A stretch of DNA of 64,000 bases, from NCBI GenBank assembly GCA_003342895.1, contig PTFA01000230.1, positions 310,001 through 374,000 on the forward strand, written 5' to 3'. This stretch comes from Casuarius casuarius (lineage: Eukaryota; Chordata; Aves; Casuariiformes; Casuariidae). The notes under the pieces are model-generated. The model had not been told where the DNA came from. It did not search any database and saw only the letters and a list, made by a program, of their open reading frames with translations. The position numbers and the translations under genes were made by a program. Positions 59,270 to 64,000 of this stretch are shown in pieces; the stretch's first letter is position 1, and every line of letters starts with the position of its first letter.

Positions 59270-62200
59270 ACAGGGGTATTGCCAGAAGCATGTTGCTGAT
59301 AGTGGCTGCAAATATATCTGTTGATGAAATGTTAACTTATTTGATGGAGCTTTTTGGTTTGCAAAATGACATTTTTCCATGAAAATTTACATCCTAAGAA
59401 TTTGAAGAGGGGTAAAATTGGAACCATGTGTTGACTAAATCTGGCAATTGGTTAAAAAGGAGCTCAGAACCAAACTGTCCATGCATATGAAATGCATCAC
59501 TAAAATCTAACTAACTGTCATCTAATCCAACTTGAACACAGGACAGTGTCTGACCATTAGTGTCTCCTTGCAGAATCAGGACCAAGTTGTGTTAAAGAAA
59601 ACTACAGCCCATCAGGCCTATATCTGTCAGGAACAGAAATTATAGCACAGCACATTTTTAGTTCACTGAAATTCCTGGCAAAATCCAACTGGCTTCAAAA
59701 AGAGCAGAAATTAGACTCAATAAAATCTCCTTTGCTTCTTGGGCCCAAATTATGGGAATTTCTCCTCTTTCCCACAACCTCTTTCACCCAATATACCTTC
59801 TGTTTTCCCTGTCAAATCATCTGCACAGGGATGAGAGGAGGGAAGATGAATGTAGCCTCAGGAAAATGATAAAAAAGATTAGTGAATGTCTGGAGTGTAT
59901 TCATAATCAAAGAAACAAACAAAAAAGAAGCAATGTACTTTCTTCAAGGAGGGATTCTGGTTGCATTGAATCTATTGGCAAAAATCCTGCTGATTTTAGT
60001 GAGTGTGTGTTCCATCTTCTGCCTTAGATGCTTTATAAAGATTGCAGCAGGCTTGCATGCAAACAGAAGGGACTTGCCAGGTGTCAGAGACTTATGGAAG
60101 GTACGAAGCCTAATTGCAAAAATAGTGGTTCCAGGAGTTTTCCTGACCTCAGCTTTACTCATTCCTACCAAATAGCTTCTTTGGTCCCAAAACTGCAAGC
60201 AGCTACACACATGGTTAAAATTAGGCATGTCAGTAGTCTCATATCCATGAAGTCAAAGAGAATATTCATTTGTTTGAGGCTGGTGTGTAGCTGTTGGGAG
60301 GACTGGGACCTTGGACAGTTTCAGTATTGCGAATGGTGCTGATTGTAAGTATCTATCTAGCAGAGGTCTTCTTAGTATCACTCTTTAAAGCAAGGACTTT
60401 AAGTCATAGACAAAGAAAAGTATAGGAAATTTGTACTTCAGAGAACTAGGTGAAGGAGAAACTGATACTTCTAAATTCTCCTTTAGTTAACATTCTATAG
60501 TACTAAATATTCACATGTTAAACATGACTTTCTCTTTGACAGCTTCTAAATATTATGATATTAAATGACAGTAACTTCTAGATCTGACTTCAGAAAACAG
60601 CATACCAGCAAGTATCCTAAATACAATTTACTTTTCTATTGTACAAAACTTACATATGAAAGCTCAAATTCAAGAAAGAGAAAGTCCTCAAATTCAACCT
60701 TATCTAAAGTTAGCTTAACTTAAACACATGAGCAAAATTAAACAAATGCTTAAATGTTTTCCTGAATCAGGGTCTAAAGGAGTCATTTTTGCTGAATAAG
60801 CATTGAAGGACCATAGCTCTCCAAACAAATTATTTTTAACTGTCACCAGTAAATATTCTCTGCTTACCTTGTGCACCACTGCCAACTATGATGGGTTGAA
60901 GCCAGACTCTTGCAGAGAGGAAAAATGAGTGCATAACTGTATTGAAAAGTGATCTCTGCTGTGTTGCCCTTTTGTTCGTAAAAACAAAAACAAACAAAAA
61001 AGTGTTTTGGCATTTTTATGTATAAAGCCATGAACAGCATGTTAAAAGATTATATTTTAAGGTTGTATACAAATTAACAATTTAAAAGTTACAGCTCAGC
61101 ATTCATTTATATCATGTGACTGAACAATCAATCATAATAATAATAAAACAGGAGATTTTTAAGCTAGCACACTTCTGAGTATTCAACCGAAATGGAGAAA
61201 AATGGGGAAAACACATAATATATCTTAGGAGTAGTAATGTCCTGTTATTGTTAAAAAACTGCTGGGACCTCATTAGTGACTACGAAAACATCATCTGTGA
61301 ATACTGTGAACCAATAAATCCACAGTGTCCAATGAAGAGAGCACAGAGGGCTGGCAGGGAAAGCAGGGGAAGAGAGCAAGCACAACTTGTGTATTTGCCA
61401 TTTTTTCTTACCCAGCTGTGAGTTAGTAATTTCCATATCTGCTTGCCAAACAGCTTCCAGAAACTATTACTGATTATGTGAATTCAATAGTCTGCTAATG
61501 AATGATAAGATAATGGGTCTGTGTTCAAGAGTGCAGGAGACAAATAGTTGTTTACAAGTCAAAAATTCCTTTTTCATTTGAGTCATTACACACATGCACA
61601 CACACTTTCGAGGCAAGATTTTACAGCAGTGTTTCTCCAAGCCACAGCTGCTGATGCTGCAGGTATCACCCCTCAGTCTCCAAACAAAATGCTGTTTTTT
61701 GAAGTATTCCATAGATGAGGAATTTTCCATAGCTTTAAATAATGAACTAGCAGTTACGTGAAAGAAAGAAAGGTAAATAACTTACTGATAAATTCTGAAA
61801 TACATTTGTGTAAATACCCAGTATTTTGTGAGACTGAACGCAAGACCCTTAAATAGACTTGTGATAGAACTTAGCTACCGTAGCTATGTTAGCAATATTT
61901 TATAATGCTTTTCACCTCAGATGATTTTATCATCTGTCTGCCTAATACAGCCATAGCGCAATCAGGAACAAATCCACTGGTGTCATAAATGCATGCTCTT
62001 GCTCTACAGTGGAATTTGGCTCTGTATTTTCAGAGCTCACATCAGCCGTCATTGAAATGTAGCTGCTTCTAGAGAGGAAAAGCAGCACTGCCAGCAAGGC
62101 TGTTTTGAGCAGAGGAAGCAAAGAGTAATATAGCCAACTAAAATGGCTTGAGACTTTAGGTAGGAAGAACACAAGGTAACGACGTGAGCTGGAGTTTCTT

Positions 62201-62425
62201 GGAGGCACTGGGTCTACCTATTCATACATGTGTGAGAAATGATACCCAGTCCTGAATGACCACAAGTATAACACAAACTGAACAAGTGGAAACTATTTGC
62301 TGCCATGAAAATTACAGATGGCTTTGCACAGAACTTTGCACTTTTTTTTCAGTGTGAACTTCCACTTTAGATCCATTTCTTCCATTTGGTTTCACAGCAC
62401 TGGATTCTTGATAGGTCATGATCTG
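59270..62425. other. No gene called
   Basis: Frames around 59752-60342 (+) and 59944-60228 (-) overlap on both strands and are taken as chance. 'cagaatcaggaccaagttgt' at about 59572 is a possible scrap of the old repeat family. A minus donor CAAG/GTAAGC at 60867-60866 pairs with a modest acceptor 41 bases upstream. Short (AAT)n at 61134-61146. Confidence 0.45.
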
Positions 62426-62431
62426 CAACTG

Positions 62432-62502
62432 GATTACCTCATTTGCGCATTTTACCTTTTAAGGCACAGAGAAAGCAAATAGAAGGTGATTTACTACCCA
62501 GG
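62432..62502 (-). mobile_element. MIR-like SINE fragment, reverse orientation
   Basis: 'tacctcatttgcgcatttta', 'aaggcacagagaaagcaaat' and 'gtgatttactacccagg' follow the reverse complement of the MIR core ('ccccattttacagatgaggc acagagaagttaagtgacttgcccaagg'). Downstream parts to about 62600 may continue the element but are too diverged to claim. Confidence 0.5.
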
Positions 62503-62509
62503 ATATTGG

Positions 62510-63805
62510 TTACCTTGTCTCTGTAATGAAAATCGTGTCACTGGGAGGTAAGTGTCACTAGAAGATCTAACATTCCCAGCACCAGCTTCAGGAATAGGCA
62601 AAGCTGGTGTCTAGTGCAGTAGACTGCCAGGGGCAGAAAAACAGCTCTTTCCAGTATTTTGCTTATGGTAGAGCTTTGAACAGTGAGGCTTACTGCTGTG
62701 CGAAAGGCAGGGTTTAGGAGACATTGGGTTACTCCAATTTCCCCGGGGTGGCAGGAGGAAAAACTCAGTCCTCCTCAACTCTCTCCCAGAACTTCTCTTC
62801 CAAGAGCTTCCTTTCCCCTTTTGCAATGGAAGGAGCAGCCCATTCCCAGGCGAGTCCTGAGGGTTCACTCTTGGACAGCTGAATGTTGCTTAGTTTCTGA
62901 GAAGGCTTGATCCATTTCCATTCAAACCTAGGACATCAGGTCAGTTTACAAAGATTGCTTGAGATACACAAATAGTTTTGTTATTTGATTCCAAAGGCCC
63001 TTGCTGATTTGGTGTACTGCATGAAATAACCTGGAATCCACTCATTATCAAACACAGCCTCCATAGCCTGTGAAGTCTGTGTCAGAGGAACTGTAACTAA
63101 CTTTCTGCAATTAGATTTAGGTAGGTTATAATTAGACATAGATTTTAAAAAAAAAAAAAAACAAGGTCAGTGTTACACTTAGTCTAGCTATGCTTGAATC
63201 ACATGTTAGGGCTAAACATGGATGTTACACTCACATGCAAACATTCTGTTTAATCAGTGTATTAATACAAATGTCTCCTGTGTTCTTATCAGAATACTTA
63301 TTAGAGTTCAGAGTTCATACACCCTCAATGTCATTTCCATGCTCTACTTGTGACATTCACAAATATGAAACAACCTCTACAGGTTCTGATTTCATAGTGA
63401 ATGTGATGACTTATCTATTCAGTCTTATGGGACTTCTTGGACTCTGAGGATCAGCTAAGACTTCTGCCTGTGATTACAGACTCTCTGCTTTTAAGGAGTT
63501 ATTCTGGATTTGCACCATATAAGAACAATCAGAATAAGACCTTACAGAAAAAAATTGAAATGCTATGGTTATTTCCACATATCTTGAGTACCTTTATCTC
63601 CAAGCGATGTCAGTAGAAGTTTGGGGTTACTGGAACCTGAAAATCAGGCACACAGGAAAATCAGATATTTACATTTTTGAGTTTAGTTCTTTCTTGTATA
63701 TCAGCAATCTTTCCTCTTTTTTGAGACCCCCAAACTCTACTTGCTTGTTCCAATTTCACCGTTGGAGACCACACCCTTTTGCATGATCTTCTCATGTCTT
63801 TGCTC
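62510..63805. other. No gene called
   Basis: A strong donor (GGAG/GTAAGTG) at 62548 has a possible acceptor at 62351-62352, but all frames between contain stops. Contains an A15 run (63147-63161). No other repeats recognised. Confidence 0.45.
63147..63161 (+). repeat. A15 homopolymer
   Basis: Fifteen A between 'gatttt' and 'caaggtc'. Confidence 0.9.
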
Positions 63806-63810
63806 TGCAG

Positions 63811-64000
63811 AGGCTAAAAACAGCTTTTGAGCACCCACAGAAGCATCAGAGAGGACAGCCTTTTCTACAGAAGCTAGAAGCAGTGTTGGTACTTGGTGCA
63901 AACAAAGCCAACAACAGCAAAAGTCAAAACAAAGATCTGAGCATGTCCAATCAAAGGTCATCTCTAGTATCACAACCCATTAGTCAAGAGAGAGAAAGGC
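63811..64000 (+). other. Exon-like open frame running off the right edge
   Basis: A strong acceptor (cttctcatgtctttgctctgcag, AG at 63809-63810) opens a frame RLKTAFEHPQKHQRGQPFLQ, KLEAVLVLGANKANNSKSQN, KDLSMSNQRSSLVSQPISQE… that has no stop in the 63 codons to the window end. Lys, Gln, Asn and Ser are abundant because the DNA is A-rich and T-poor, which by itself lowers stop frequency; the minus strand is also open here. No family recognised. Only sequence to the right of the window can show whether a donor or stop follows. Confidence 0.25.

Noticed and set aside
1..64000. CRISPR arrays, bacterial operons, phage genes, rRNA, endogenous retrovirus with recognisable gag/pol/env
   Set aside because: None seen: no regularly spaced direct repeats, no long tightly packed frames, no recognisable retroviral domains or paired LTRs.

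Overview
The window reads as ordinary nuclear DNA of an amniote, most likely a bird. Nothing bacterial, phage or organellar is visible: there are no tightly packed long reading frames, ribosome-binding sites, operons, rRNA or tRNA genes or CRISPR arrays. The longest ATG-initiated frames are only about 100-140 codons, lie on both strands without order, and are what unconstrained AT-rich DNA gives by chance. The recognisable repeats are old and degenerate: one CR1-type LINE 3' fragment (about 47.09-47.64 kb), several MIR-like tRNA-derived SINE fragments (11.1, 31.7, 51.0, 62.4 kb) and pieces of the old amniote interspersed repeats that carry motifs such as 'gggccaaattcaga' and 'tttaggcccctaaataagtg' (9.6, 42.7, 56.2, 56.8 kb). 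Alu, B1, L1 or similar mammalian elements are not seen. Low repeat load plus CR1 points to a bird rather than a mammal, turtle or crocodile, but the species cannot be told.

Layout. 1-90 is a short GC-rich, CpG-bearing patch, perhaps the edge of a CpG island lying to the left. 300-665 is the most gene-like small region: a very good splice acceptor and open frame on the + strand lie opposite a minus-strand frame that begins with a signal-peptide-like segment, has an ideal splice donor and a TATA-like box upstream. 7.6-8.5 kb holds a block that looks constrained, a long pyrimidine tract and an exon-like segment. 9-23 kb is featureless apart from old repeats, microsatellites and a 42-bp palindrome cluster at 17.46 kb. 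23.2-24.2 kb looks like conserved non-exonic DNA around a CT tract. 28.47 kb has a perfect inverted repeat of two TAATCC homeodomain sites. 31.7-36.5 kb has a MIR-like SINE, a 71-bp exon-like segment and a 106-codon minus-strand frame behind an acceptor. 38.5 and 40.4-40.8 kb are GC-richer or constrained-looking. 47-52 kb has the CR1, microsatellites, a MIR fragment and two neighbouring exon-like segments that share a frame. 56.2-56.9 kb is a cluster of old repeats. 59.09 and 63.81 kb are two acceptor-plus-open-frame segments, the second running off the right edge.

No known gene was recognised. The best overall reading is an intergenic stretch or a long intron of a bird chromosome, with scattered putative regulatory elements and some unproved exons. 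Exon calls here rest only on splice-site consensus and open frame, and a window of this size will give a number of such matches by chance, so confidences are low. No novel molecular system is evident; the items most worth testing are the small secreted-protein-like frame at 326-529, the terminal-exon-like frame at 59.1 kb, the right-edge frame at 63.8 kb and the palindromes at 17.46 and 28.47 kb.
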